Below are positions 40,698 to 51,740 of a DNA stretch of 64,000 bases, piece after piece (the first letter of the stretch is position 1; each line of letters begins with the position of its first letter). Under the pieces are notes generated by a model. It worked only from the letters and a program-made list of their open reading frames with translations, did no database searches and was not told the DNA's origin. The stretch is from Diadema setosum (Eukaryota; Echinodermata; Echinoidea; Diadematoida; Diadematidae), in NCBI GenBank assembly GCA_033980235.1, contig CM067067.1, positions 10,007,901 through 10,071,900 of the forward strand. The letters run 5' to 3'. The translations under genes were made by a program, and so were the position numbers.

Positions 40698-40821
40698 CGA
40701 TCCAAAACTCATCCGACTTCCTCCCAGTTTTCTCATCTTGTCTCCTTTGTTATTGAAGCTAATGTCCTCCCATCGTATCCGCCAGGACATGTTGGATAAT
40801 TCCCTCTCCAGCCGGTATTTC
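40698..40821 (-). CDS. Receptor guanylyl cyclase, exon 3 of 6 seen: juxtamembrane segment and phosphosite cluster
   Basis: This exon encodes 41 residues plus the last base of the split Arg codon. It begins KYRLERELSNMSWRIRWEDI, which matches the family juxtamembrane consensus (LExELxxxxWRVRWEDV/I in natriuretic peptide receptors). It ends GGSRMSFGS, aligned with the receptor segment AGSRLTLSG whose Ser and Thr residues are phosphorylated and set hormone responsiveness in mammalian NPR-A and NPR-B. Three hydroxyl residues are kept here, so similar control is plausible but inferred. The acceptor follows a strong pyrimidine tract (ttcttatttaccctgatgtag|GAAATACC). The donor is GGATCG|gtgagt, outgoing phase 0. 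The downstream intron is the largest complete one (19 kb), and its first 600 bases lead into a long purine/pyrimidine tract. Confidence 0.93.
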
Positions 40822-43032
40822 CTACATCAGGGTAAATAAGAAAAACAGGGCGGGGGCAGAAGAAAACAAGAAAGGGGGTAAAGGAAAAGAAACGACAGTC
40901 AGGACAATATCTTATTAAAGGTCATATAGTGTCATATCGGTAAAAAAAAGAAGAGCCGCAAGATATTCGCAATAACTTTGTATTGACAAAGTTCATTCTA
41001 AATGCAAGAATAGTGCACTTATTTCTTCTCGTTGAGATTTATTTATTTTTTGTTTCACGTCCCCCACCCCACCCCACCCCCTTCTCTCTTTACTTCAGTA
41101 GATCTACAGTGCTGAGGAGTGTGTGTCCTCTGAGAAAGCGTACACAAACGGAACTTGGAATCAAGAGAGACAACCGCAGCTCCTCGATGTTCCAAGCCAT
41201 CTCTACCCTCTTCTGCATAAATATTTAAAAGGGAATGCTCGGTGATTTGGCCATTTTTTCTTTCTTTCTTTCTTTTTACCTCAGGGACGGGAGGCGGGTA
41301 GTTTGCTTAAATATCCTGCCCGCTATTGATTTGTTTGCTGCTTTTGGAGGTATCGGTCGTTGGATTTATTGACTATTCTATGAAGTGTTTTCGGAGGCAT
41401 CAGAAACGGGATTCGTTACACCGACCAGCCGCTCCAGCCACGAGACTTTAGGGGCTTTCGTTCTGCAATCGCGTTACGGTTCATTACTCCGATGTAATTC
41501 GAGAAAACTTTTCTCTTATCATTTCCTTTTCCTCACAAAATATGGGGAAAACTGCAATGACAGGGGAAAAAAAAGAATAGCCTCGCTTCTAGGTCTAAGA
41601 TTCGGCGAAACCCTACATGAGTGACAAGTAGAATAGTATTGTGAATATTTGCTATAAGATTTAGCTTTAGAAAATAGTACATGGTTACAGCGAGTAGTCA
41701 TAAAAAGACCTATACATTTAGCTTGTAAATTTTGAGATATCGAATTCCTAATAAGTGCATGTAAACAACATCTAGTTCTCAGAGACGATGGTACCAACGT
41801 GACTCGACTTATAACCTGACACGCTGACTAGTAGCAAGATATGAAGATAACATTTATGATCAGTTTGTACCTGTATCGTGTGTATAAATATATATTTGAT
41901 TTGCGACATATCGCACTCTGTCATGAATAAAGCAAATGAAGCAAATAATCACAATGACATAAAATATTTCATCTCTATTAACTTGGTGCTCTATGTGTGT
42001 GTCACGAAATTCAAATAGTTAATGCCATACCGATGGAATGATATACCAAGCAGGTCATCATCCAATTGCAGCATTATGGTTGCTGACAACACGCACCCAG
42101 AGATATCTAGAGTCACAAAGCACTCAAACAAGCAGGTATAGATATATACACACACAAACATACACACAAACACAAACACATACAAAAGCGCAACACAAAA
42201 ACAAACATAAACACACAAACACTCACAAATTATTAATGCATACACACATACATCTTTTTTTGAAGTTGTCTAAAATGTCACGTTATTCCCGGGTACATTT
42301 CATTTCCAACAATGATTTATCATTCTTGGTCATTATATTTTGTTAACCAAAGTAACATAAATATTTCATCATTATTGAAGCGTTAAATTGCTCTATCTTA
42401 TGTCATTTCTACAATGTTCTATATTTCTTCACGTTCATTATTTCCATTGCACAACCAACGAAAATATGATAAAGAAGCAGTTTCTAAGTAACTTTGACAC
42501 CACTAACTTCATCCTGGTTGCCATAACTTTTATCTTAAAATTCCTGATTTGTTCTTGTGTTGCACCAGAGAAGATTGAATTCTACAGAAAACCTCGAGGA
42601 AAAAAAAAAGGCACGGTAGTTTCTTGTCAGCGTGTCACTCTTCGCATCCTAGCTTCCTGCTAATGAAATTTAACATGTATTCATTGATGCCATTTATAAC
42701 CTGCAAAGTATAGTCATTTACCGGGAGTCACTGTATTTCGATCTCCCGTGGGATTAATTCGCATCGAACCGAATTCATACGAGACACAAGCGCTTCAAAA
42801 AGTTGATGAAGCCCCAATATATCGTTTTCATCAAAACTAATGCACTCCAGTTACATACGCCACTGTGAAACGATCTCGTATTTTATTCAGTTACTGACAC
42901 TTTTCCCGCCTCTGTTCTGTTGAAATGCCAAACCATAATCTCATACATTTTTGTGGACTGTTGCTCCACTGTGGTGTTCAGATACATAGGGAGTGGTGAA
43001 TGAATAGGACGCGCCATGTATGGCAGTGATTC

Positions 43033-43045
43033 GTTGCTAGGCAAC
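43033..43045. promoter_or_regulatory. RFX X-box-like site
   Basis: GTTGCTAGGCAAC is a near-perfect palindrome of the RFX type, in the intron between the transmembrane and juxtamembrane exons. Confidence 0.4.
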
Positions 43046-46000
43046 GGGAGACAGATAGAGGTTTTTGTGCATCCCACATCCTCGGACGAGTGGTTCTCCC
43101 TAGAGACGTTGCATAATTCATGTGGTACCACTCGTGGGATGAAGAAGTGTAATCCCCTTCAGAGCGAACCGTATCACGATGGTATCTGGCACGAAAATAA
43201 TGAACCATCCTCTTTCTTTCCGCACCCTTTTGAAAGTCGTCTCTGAAATCAGTGTAAATACGCCTTCAGTGTAATCCAGTGAAATACATGCGTGTGTCAT
43301 TATAGATGACCGAACTGGGGCATTCCAAACCTGGCGCGCGTGTGTGCAGGTGTGTGCTTGTGTATGTCTGTATTTATAAGTATCAGTGTGTGTTTGATTT
43401 GCAACATTATGTAATTATACAGTGTGTGTATCACGCATGAAGGAAATATACGTGAATATCAGATGAAATATCGATTTGTCTTCAAACGCCATTCAAAATG
43501 ATTCATGTCCGATAAGAAGGGTAAACTTGTCCATTGACTGCAAGAACGCTGTAAAATATTTTATGGGAATTTATGATGCTTGGTTACTACCGACACTGAA
43601 AGAGTTAACAAACAGTAGCCCCATAGCGATCTTGATTCCGTTGGAGATTTGGAATCATCAAGGACTAGGAACATCGCATGATTTGGTTTATCTCTTTCGA
43701 ACATAACCCTGCCGCCCACCGACCCCCGACCCCCAATCGTCCCGGGGTGGTTGACAAACGTATAGACTGTGAATATTCATCATCATCTACAGTAGATGGG
43801 AAAACACTGCGTAATACCCGCAGAGAATGTGTCTGCTTCTGTCTCATTTGCAAAACGGAACTATTTTCGGTCATGCGTGCTCCGCCAAACTTCTCGACTA
43901 GAATCACGTGGATGAGAACCTCGGAGGCAAAAATCCGATTTCTGGAGGGAATAGCAGACATCACTTCATTGGTGTCACAGTCTCGAGCCCGGGGAGCTGT
44001 CGGCCTCCTCTCAGAAGTCCCGAGATAGGCGGGACTTGCTCGAGATGTGCCCAGTCAACCGAACGAGGAAGCTAATTGGATCTTTAGCATAACACGAAGC
44101 CAGCCGTTTGATTAGAATGATCATAGATCGAGTAAGCAAGGGATTATCCGCGCGAAGTCATATCACAGAAGGTGGCGTGGAGACAATTTTGGAGCGTCGT
44201 GAGAAAAAAGAAAAAAGGCTCCAACATTCTTAATTTGATGGTCCTTCACATTTTCCGCTGGGGTTCATCCGCAGATAGTGTTTGGCACCAGCTTAGTAAA
44301 TGCCCAAAATTGCCATAAAACCGTTTCCTTGTCTGGAAATGAAACGTGACAGATTTCTCTCATGGTATTTTACTACGAAATCATTCACATTTTCATTCGA
44401 AACATAATATTATTTCTCCGTACATACAGTCTTTAGCTATTGCTCCGTAAGGCGGAGAATTCCATCTGTCCGAAATGTCACTCACCACAAGGGCGTTTGG
44501 TTAGTTCCTATAAGAATTATCTCTCGAGAGAGGATGACATTTTTCAGACTAAAGTTTATCGCAAACGTCATCTAAAGAGCTAAATCTGTTATTCATAATC
44601 ATGGCCGACCTCCTCACCCCTCCCCTCCACTTGGTCATGTAATGAGAAAAACACAGAACATGACTCTATTACTGAAAGGACTTTTCAAGTAATATGTTGT
44701 TAGCCGGGTAGTGGACAGGGGATTATTGAAGATGAAGTGAAAGCCAAGCGCTCGTTTTTTGTATTGATACCATTGTCAGTTAACATTAAGCAATGAAAAA
44801 TAATAGATAGACTGTTTTGCTATTGACAGAAAGTCCCTATTTTCTGAGATGGTCATATCTATTCTGCTCATTTTCCTTTTTTATGCCCCCAACTCTCTTT
44901 ATCGGATGGGAGAATTATTCGAGTAATTGCACCTGTCTTTTAGGGCTTTGTAGTCTTGACGGAGTCGGGTTAATAGAGCTAATGGTTCATAACTTTTGTC
45001 TTGCTTTGTTTCATTCGAACAATGCAGGAAGAATGGTCTCGAACACATTAAATAGATGCTTGTTAACAACTGTCCAGGTTGTTTCTTTATCGGCCGGTTG
45101 TGTGTACATGCGTGTGTGTTTGTGTGTGTGCGCGCGCGTCCTGGAAAAGGAAAAATTAACGACTTTTTTTTTCTCCCGATTTGATCTCTTGTTTCGAGCA
45201 AAATGGGGACAATCCTCAAACTCTTGCAGGTAATTGACATGGAGACGCACTTCACCCGTGTAGTTCCAAATGCCGAAATGAAAATACGTGAATACGATAA
45301 ATTCGTTCACGGGTTGATCATCGGGGTGGAGAGAGGCCGGAAGCCTTTGGGTGGGTGTGTTTCGAGGGCCAAATTTACGCGTAGTGACGAAGTGAGCACG
45401 TATTCCGACGATAAACTGGTTACCGGAAAGGAGCGGTAGCGCGGGGACATTGATAGCAGGCTGCACCGTTATTTTGTTATCCGCCAAAACAAACAAGACT
45501 CCGTCCGTTCGCCGCGATGCATCACCAAGGTATCGAATAGCCGCCGCACAAAACTCCTGCGCTGCATTAAAACGCATTGTCTAGGCTAGGTGTTCGGGGG
45601 GGGGGGGGGGGGGAATCGACAACAAACAAAAACAAAAGCAAAACATGTACAGTACAAAGCGGCAAAAACTGCGGCGTAATTCGAGGGATGTAAACGTGGG
45701 ATCTAGGACACACTATGGTTTATTTGAAGCGAAAGGATTCAAATCTTCAGTTACAAATTAGGTCGAAGAGAGAAAGAGAAAGAGCTCTATGTCAAAAACA
45801 AGTCGGTATGGACGAAAGCTGAGCAAAAGTATTTTGCTTATCAGGCTGAGTTATTGATGTTGTTTTAGTCAAAATGCAATACAATTCCAGTCTTCACAAA
45901 ACAAAGTTTTGCTTTTTTTTTTGTTTCTGTTTTCCTGGAAACGGTGAAATGCAAGCCATGAAAGCAGCACATTCGAATTTGCTGGCTGTGCAACCGCAAT

Positions 46001-46447
46001 GGCTGCATGTGCGGCGAATGTATCAAGAAAAGCTGCCCAACGTATCAACCTGGTTACATCAGTCCTCAAATTGCGACCCATTTCATTATTGGATCTAAGG
46101 CGGTGGATGCTTAATCGCTGTCAGGTGACAGCATGTCACGTGACACGCCCCTTTCTCTTCCTCCACCTAAAGCTAGATAACATGCTATCAGCACATGCAT
46201 AAAGACGAAACATTGTGCCTATGGGCCGCAGCTTTTGCCCCTTTCATTTTCTCGATTAGACCTATGACTCTTTCCAGAAGACTGTAAAATTTAAATGCAG
46301 CGTTGGTAGGAAAAAAAAAAGAAGATACCGTTCACTTAGCTTTACTATTCAAGGGTTCTCGGGGAAATAATTAATAAGACGAGAAGGTATATTTTTTACG
46401 TTTCATCTTGTATACGTGATGTATATGAGAGAGTAAAATCGTCTACG

Positions 46448-46530
46448 TGTGTGTGTGTGTGTGTGTGGGTGTGTGTGTGTGTGTGTGTGTTTGTGTTTGT
46501 GTGTGTGTGTGTTTGTGTGTGTTTATCAAT
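46448..46530. repeat. (GT)n microsatellite, interrupted
   Basis: GT repeat broken by GGGT and TTTGT variants, in the intron about 0.9 kb after the transmembrane exon. Confidence 0.9.
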
Positions 46531-47464
46531 TCGCAGTGGCAATATAGAGATTTTATTGTTTTGTCATGGAAATAGATGAATATATATAAATTGCTTTTAT
46601 TTTCGCAGCTCATATGCGCGACATAAGCAGTTTCGCTAGTATTCTACGATTGTGATATGGACCTCAGTCGCGTCTTTATCGCCGGCATTTATGTCTGTCA
46701 AGGTTTATAAACTTGCCAGGCCCTTTTCAAATCTGACAGTTGAAGGCATGTCATCGATCTTTCGAGCAACGTCGGTGTCGGGAATATCACTGGAGATAAC
46801 ATTCTTAACAAATCATGCACGCATCATCGGGATTTTAACTCACAGGCGAGCTATCTTTATTGGCCGTAATGAATGACATCAAGCTGTCGAGCAATTATAT
46901 ACGGGCACACACAACAGTTTGCGGTATTCCCATGTCTTCTATTTTCATCTTGTTCATTTCTAACACCAGCTTTCGCTATTGTCTGGACTGAAAGAACACC
47001 CTCGCGCAGTCACGAACACAAAATTAAGGGTACGTGCTCGGATACAATGGTGTCTGGGATCCATACGTGCTCCATACGTGTATGGAACAACACGGAGCGT
47101 CGGTTATAATTAACTCGCCAAGAAAAACGACGGAGTGTTAATTTTCACTAGTGACTAGAAAATGCTCGAAGACGTACGGGAGGCCTGAAATGAAATTCAT
47201 TAAGAAACCCTCAAAACACAGCCTTCACAAATAAGACACACACCTCGCCGCTTTTGAGACATGATAAATGAGAAATGAGGCATTCACCCTCCTTCATATC
47301 TACAGAATTCCCTTTCACAAACATTATACACATATATTCCTGCTGTACAGTGTTGAACAAAAATATGGACTTCGGACACTGAAGTTTTACTCTCACAAAG
47401 TATCACACAAAGAAACATGTTTAAACAACCTAGACTGATGGGGAAAGGAGGTTTTGAATCTTAC

Positions 47465-47543
47465 CGGAGAACGTAGAGGATTATTCCAACAGCACTGAGA
47501 ATGATCACCGCCATGGATCCCATAATGAGTAGCGTCGTAGGAC
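47465..47543 (-). CDS. Receptor guanylyl cyclase, exon 2 of 6 seen: transmembrane helix
   Basis: This 79-bp exon encodes the single membrane-spanning segment. The translation is uninterruptedly hydrophobic, from LLIMGSMAVII through LSAVGIILYVL, about 22 residues, and ends in a split Arg codon that starts the basic cytoplasmic stop-transfer stretch (RKYRLER across the next junction). The acceptor is ccttttgaaaatcag|GTCC and the donor CTCCG|gtaaga. The incoming phase is 1 and the outgoing phase 2. Both neighbours match, so no exon is missing on either side. The helix follows the PPDIPKCGF exon and precedes the RIRWEDI exon, exactly the order of animal membrane guanylyl cyclases. A short hydrophobic exon would be weak evidence alone; the phase match and the context make it firm. 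Confidence 0.9.
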
Positions 47544-49662
47544 CTGATTTTCAAAAGGAAAGGACCAAAGAGGGAAGCATTGTGTTACCCAATCAAATGG
47601 AAATATGTAGCACCATTTTCTATCCAGACTTGTTTATTCATTTGATGATCATACCAACACTATATAGATCTAAATCTTTCTCTCCCTCCTTATTTCTGTT
47701 TGTGTGTGCATAATACATATACACATACATACAAACATGTACGGTATTATATCATATCAATCATGGTTAAGCACGGGCGCCAGGAATAGTGTCTTTTAAT
47801 AATCATGTAATCATCAATAGACAATGTGCTAGAGCTCAGGGGTGGCAATTTTGAACGTGAGCTTATCGCACCTTGGGTAGACTTCGAAATCTCGGGACGT
47901 GATAGAATAATACCGCCTTGCTATGTGATGAATTTTAGAATAAGGGAAGGTCAATGGGACGCGTGCTCGGCGAGGTTAGACCGCAGGCGATAATCCATAA
48001 ATCAGCATTACGAATACAACCCAAACACATGCACGTATAGAAAGATTCTATACGGCTCAAATCGTTACTGATACTTGGGACTCCTATGCTACACACGGAG
48101 AGGAAATTGCAAGCAGGAGGCAAGGAACGAAAGGTGAACCTTTACATTATGAACGAAAAGACTGAAGGCCTTCTCTTTTAAACAATGCGAATTCAACATC
48201 TTGACCACCTGGCGTCATTGTCATTAATGAGACCAAGTTCAGTGGTATTGCGCTTAATGAAAGGACGTTCAAAGAGTAATACTTCCTTCCGAGAAGTGTG
48301 CATTGCTAACATCAATGCAACTAACATCAATAGATATTTCCAAAAAAAATACAGTAATGACTAAACAGATATATAAACAGATCAGCAAATGAATGAAAAA
48401 TACGCAAGCATGAATAACAAATGGATGAAACATATAAATACATGGTTAGATAGATATATAATCCTTAATAATGAATCATCGACACACAATTTATTCAATA
48501 TTATTCTGACCTGCGTGGTTTCACCTACAAGAAGCCATGCTAGGTCAATAACCTACAGATTTCAAAGTTACTTTCATCATAGTTTTCATGAGACTAATGC
48601 CCCATGGGGGGGGGGTCTTATTTTATCAATCCCTAAATTGAGCAGCCCACAAACTGAGTGCGCGGTCCCAGATTATGAAAAGACAGTGGGAGTTTGACTA
48701 TACTATAGTATAAACGGAACTTCAAAAGAATGAAGCGTTAAGTTGAGAAGAAAAGAAAACGAGAAAAAAAAGTGGAATTTTTCTTGACACAGTGTGTACC
48801 ATTTATTTCAATAGCGTGCTGTGAAGACGTCGCCGAATTTATTGAATTTCTCCATCTTCAAAGTGCTTAAGAAGTTTTGCGGGAAGCTTTGACCAAATAT
48901 TTGCTTTTTTTCGATATCTTTTCTCCACCAATTGCCCGATGATAAGCTCTAACTGATGTTACTCTATTCGTTTGTTTGGTGTGTTTTTTTTTCCCCTCCA
49001 TTTTCTGTGGGTCGGTTACAAACCCTCAGCATATTGCCTTTTTGGTATGGAAAAAAAGAAGAAGAAGAAATACTAAGACCTTGATTCAAATGAGAGTGCA
49101 ATGGCGGGGACTCTGCTGGCATTTGTTTTTATTCTTATCTTGCTTTTCTTTTCGCGATTGCAAAACGAAAGACATGATAATGTAATATTTTAGTTTTAAG
49201 GTAGTGTATTGTTGTTGTTGCTGTTGTTGTTTATCTATACCCGTGATTAACACTCTTTCGTTGTTTGTGCTGGCCACAGCAGAACAGATTCCTGTTTCTG
49301 AATGTAATCAAAAGGGCTGCCAACTAAACCCCTGAAGATTACCGCCCCCCAAATAAAAAAAAAAATGCAACATCATTCCTATGAACGGTAAAACAACATG
49401 AAGATGCGCATAGAAAGAAACAATTTCAAGGAAAAGAAAACCCAAATATTTTTTATTTGAAACTCATTTTCTTCTCCTTGATTAAAAAAAAATGAAATAT
49501 GAAATATATTAGTTGATAGTCTAGTATCATTCAGTGCCAGCACTGTTCTCAAATACCATCTATGACCTATGAAAACTTTTGTGTGGGATCTGACACTATC
49601 ATCTAGACGATATACGACAACGGATTTACGGGAATAAAACCACTGTAACAAATATAGAAAAC

Positions 49663-50066
49663 GGCAATTACCGTAAATCATGTATTGACCGCACTGATGT
49701 ATTAACCGCACCTCTTTTTTCGACCGTCGGGGAAAAAATAAAGACAGTCCGCCGGCAAGCGCGGATATTGCAATGACATACAACGAGTGGAGATACTGCC
49801 GACATGTTGGTTGAATTGCATGAAATGTTTGGGAAATAATTGATGTGTTGATTTTTGTGCAATAAAAAAGAAAAAATATAAAGGAGAAATGAATGCCAAC
49901 TGAAAAGAAGTCATTTCCAACATTGAACACTGTCTGCATACTTTATGGAGACATTCAATAGGTATTGGCTGTAATGATGTACAAACCACACCCTGAATTT
50001 TGACCTGTTTCAGCGCGGGAAAAAAAAATAAGGTGCGGTTTATATACCTTTATTTTCGGTAATTGG
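49663..50066. mobile_element. Small TIR element with ACCGCAC-bearing ends
   Basis: The left end is CAATTACCGTAAATCATGTA followed by TTGACCGCAC. The right end is the inverted equivalent, CAATTACCGAAAATAAAGGT then ATATAAACCGCACC when read on the minus strand. A second ACCGCACC lies just inside the left end. About 400 bp without coding potential, consistent with a non-autonomous DNA transposon. The superfamily is not assigned, and no clear target-site duplication was confirmed by eye. Confidence 0.6.
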
Positions 50067-50374
50067 TTTCCTATGATAGCGAAGATTTTTCGGGGGGTAA
50101 ATCGTGATCACTAGCTCAATGGAAATTGTACATTTGGATAAATACAACTTGGAAACACTGTCAACTCGACAACTAATATAAACAAATAAACAAACAAATA
50201 TTTACAGCTTTTCCCTGGAAAAGTTGAAATGACACAGAGCTACTTTCTAATGCATTACGGTGTTTGGATAACTATTTTCCCCAAGGACCTAGTATCGAGC
50301 ATTCCAGTTCAACCGTTTCCATTTAATGCATTTCAGTATTTGGGATCCACTTGCATGCGGTAACTGTTGCTATA

Positions 50375-50992
50375 AAGTTAAAGAGAAATTTCGGACCACT
50401 TGAAAGTTAGTCTGATGAAAAAAGTTAAAATTTCGTAAGCGAATCAGTGAAAATTTGATCGAAATCCGATAAAAATTAAGTTAGTTGTGAAATTGTGTTT
50501 CGCTAATTTCCATAAAACAGGTCTTACAAAGTCTAAATGAATATGCACGTGACTTGATGATGTCATTACCTAAAAATTTGCCAAATATTTGTACATAAAA
50601 TCTTAAAATTTATAGTTTTTTTTTTTATTCGAATGCATCTTTGCCCCACACTCGAATTTTAATATATTATTTGACTGATTATTATTTTTGAGGTTACTAA
50701 GCCAATAATAAACATATTATTATGATTTACACTTTTATAGCAAAAAAAAAAAAAAAAAATCGCCAGTTTTTCGTTACACAATCGATTGTGTGGGGAAGCC
50801 ATCATCAGCTCACCCCTTTGCATATTCATATCAAGTCTTCGAGAAGTGTTTTGTAAAAATTAGCAAAATTCACAATTTCATAACTATCATTTCCCTGATT
50901 CATAACCACTTTTGATCAAGTTTTTCATTGCTTATAAAATTTCGCTCTTTCATATAGGCCAACTTATCACTGGATTGGATTTTCCCTTTAAG
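50375..50992. mobile_element. MITE-like foldback element, family 3 copy B (diverged)
   Basis: This is a diverged relative of the element at 62.4 kb. It keeps aaatttgatcgaaatccgat, the ATGAATATGCA / TTTGCATATTCAT pair and the ending TGGATTGGATTTTCCCTTTA. The left terminus has decayed (AAAGTTAAAGAGAAATTTCGG). It lies 134 bp transcript-downstream of the exon at 51127, inside the intron. Confidence 0.7.
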
Positions 50993-51126
50993 CAATTATA
51001 AGGCAAGCTTTCAGGAAATGCAAGGGCATGTAAATCTTAATACATCTGGTAGGTATATGTATGTATAGTCAAATTGTGAAATGTTTAGTTTAGGTTTATA
51101 ACCTACAGTATGAGAGATGAACTTAC

Positions 51127-51265
51127 TGTTGTTTGGAGGCGGGCAGAGCTCGTTAAGAAATCCGCACTTGGGAATGTCAGGTGGTACTTCCGATCCCGGC
51201 CAGTCAATGACCTTTCCCGCCACTGGTTTGTAGACTCGTTTTGCTCCGTAGTACACGCCTATCAC
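51127..51265 (-). CDS. Receptor guanylyl cyclase, exon 1 of 6 seen: end of extracellular ligand-binding domain
   Basis: This exon encodes 46 residues plus the first base of a split Ser codon. It is the membrane-proximal end of the extracellular ANF-receptor-like domain of a membrane guanylyl cyclase, a receptor that makes cGMP when it binds ligand. The key motif is WPGSEVPPDIPKCGF; vertebrate natriuretic peptide receptors have WPxxxxPPDIPKCGF at this point. A second Cys follows seven residues after the first (CGFLNELC), matching the juxtamembrane Cys pair of the family. NNS near the end is a possible N-glycosylation sequon. The acceptor is ttcttcacag|GTGATAGG and the donor AACAACA|gtaagt. Only phase 0 keeps the start open and gives VIGVYYGAKRVYKP. 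The outgoing phase is 1, and A plus GT in the next exon gives Ser. Family membership is secure; the specific receptor (peptide ligand, sperm or somatic) cannot be told from this piece. Confidence 0.93.
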
Positions 51266-51475
51266 CTGTGAAGAACAAGCGGAACGTGGATGGAGAATAC
51301 AAACCTGATCTATAAAGTTTGTCATTTAAAAATTCGTCATAGATTTCTCTTGCAAACCGCAAACTCCATGTCTGCAGTCAGAATAGTGTCTAACGACTAT
51401 GATATATTGTGAAATGATATGAATGAATTACAATACTTAAAACGAACACATCCCAGATTCGCACTATTCTTCTAT

Positions 51476-51740
<265 letters not shown>

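Larger units (their letters stand above)
40822..47464 (-). other. Intron between exons at 47465 and 40698 (6.6 kb)
   Basis: This is a phase-2 intron. It contains a CA-rich patch at 42145-42250, an X-box-like motif at 43033-43045, an 18-G run at 45596-45613, and a degenerate (GT)n array at 46448-46520. A minus-strand open frame of 188 codons at 45011-45577 matches no family I know and runs through (CA)-rich sequence, so I treat it as chance. The stretches 43440-44180 and 46640-47110 are complex, non-repetitive and of unknown function. Confidence 0.75.
47544..51126 (-). other. Intron between exons at 51127 and 47465 (3.6 kb)
   Basis: This is a phase-1 intron, the shortest of the complete ones. 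The left 2 kb (47544-49650) shows nothing beyond short A/T runs and a GTT-rich patch near 49208-49231. The right part is built largely of two transposon-like pieces, at 49663-50066 and 50375-50992, with little unique sequence between them and the exon. Confidence 0.75.

Noticed and set aside
45011..45577. 188-codon minus-strand open frame
   Set aside because: It lies in an intron whose flanking exons already match in phase, has no recognisable domain, and passes through CA-rich sequence and simple Arg/Lys-rich stretches.
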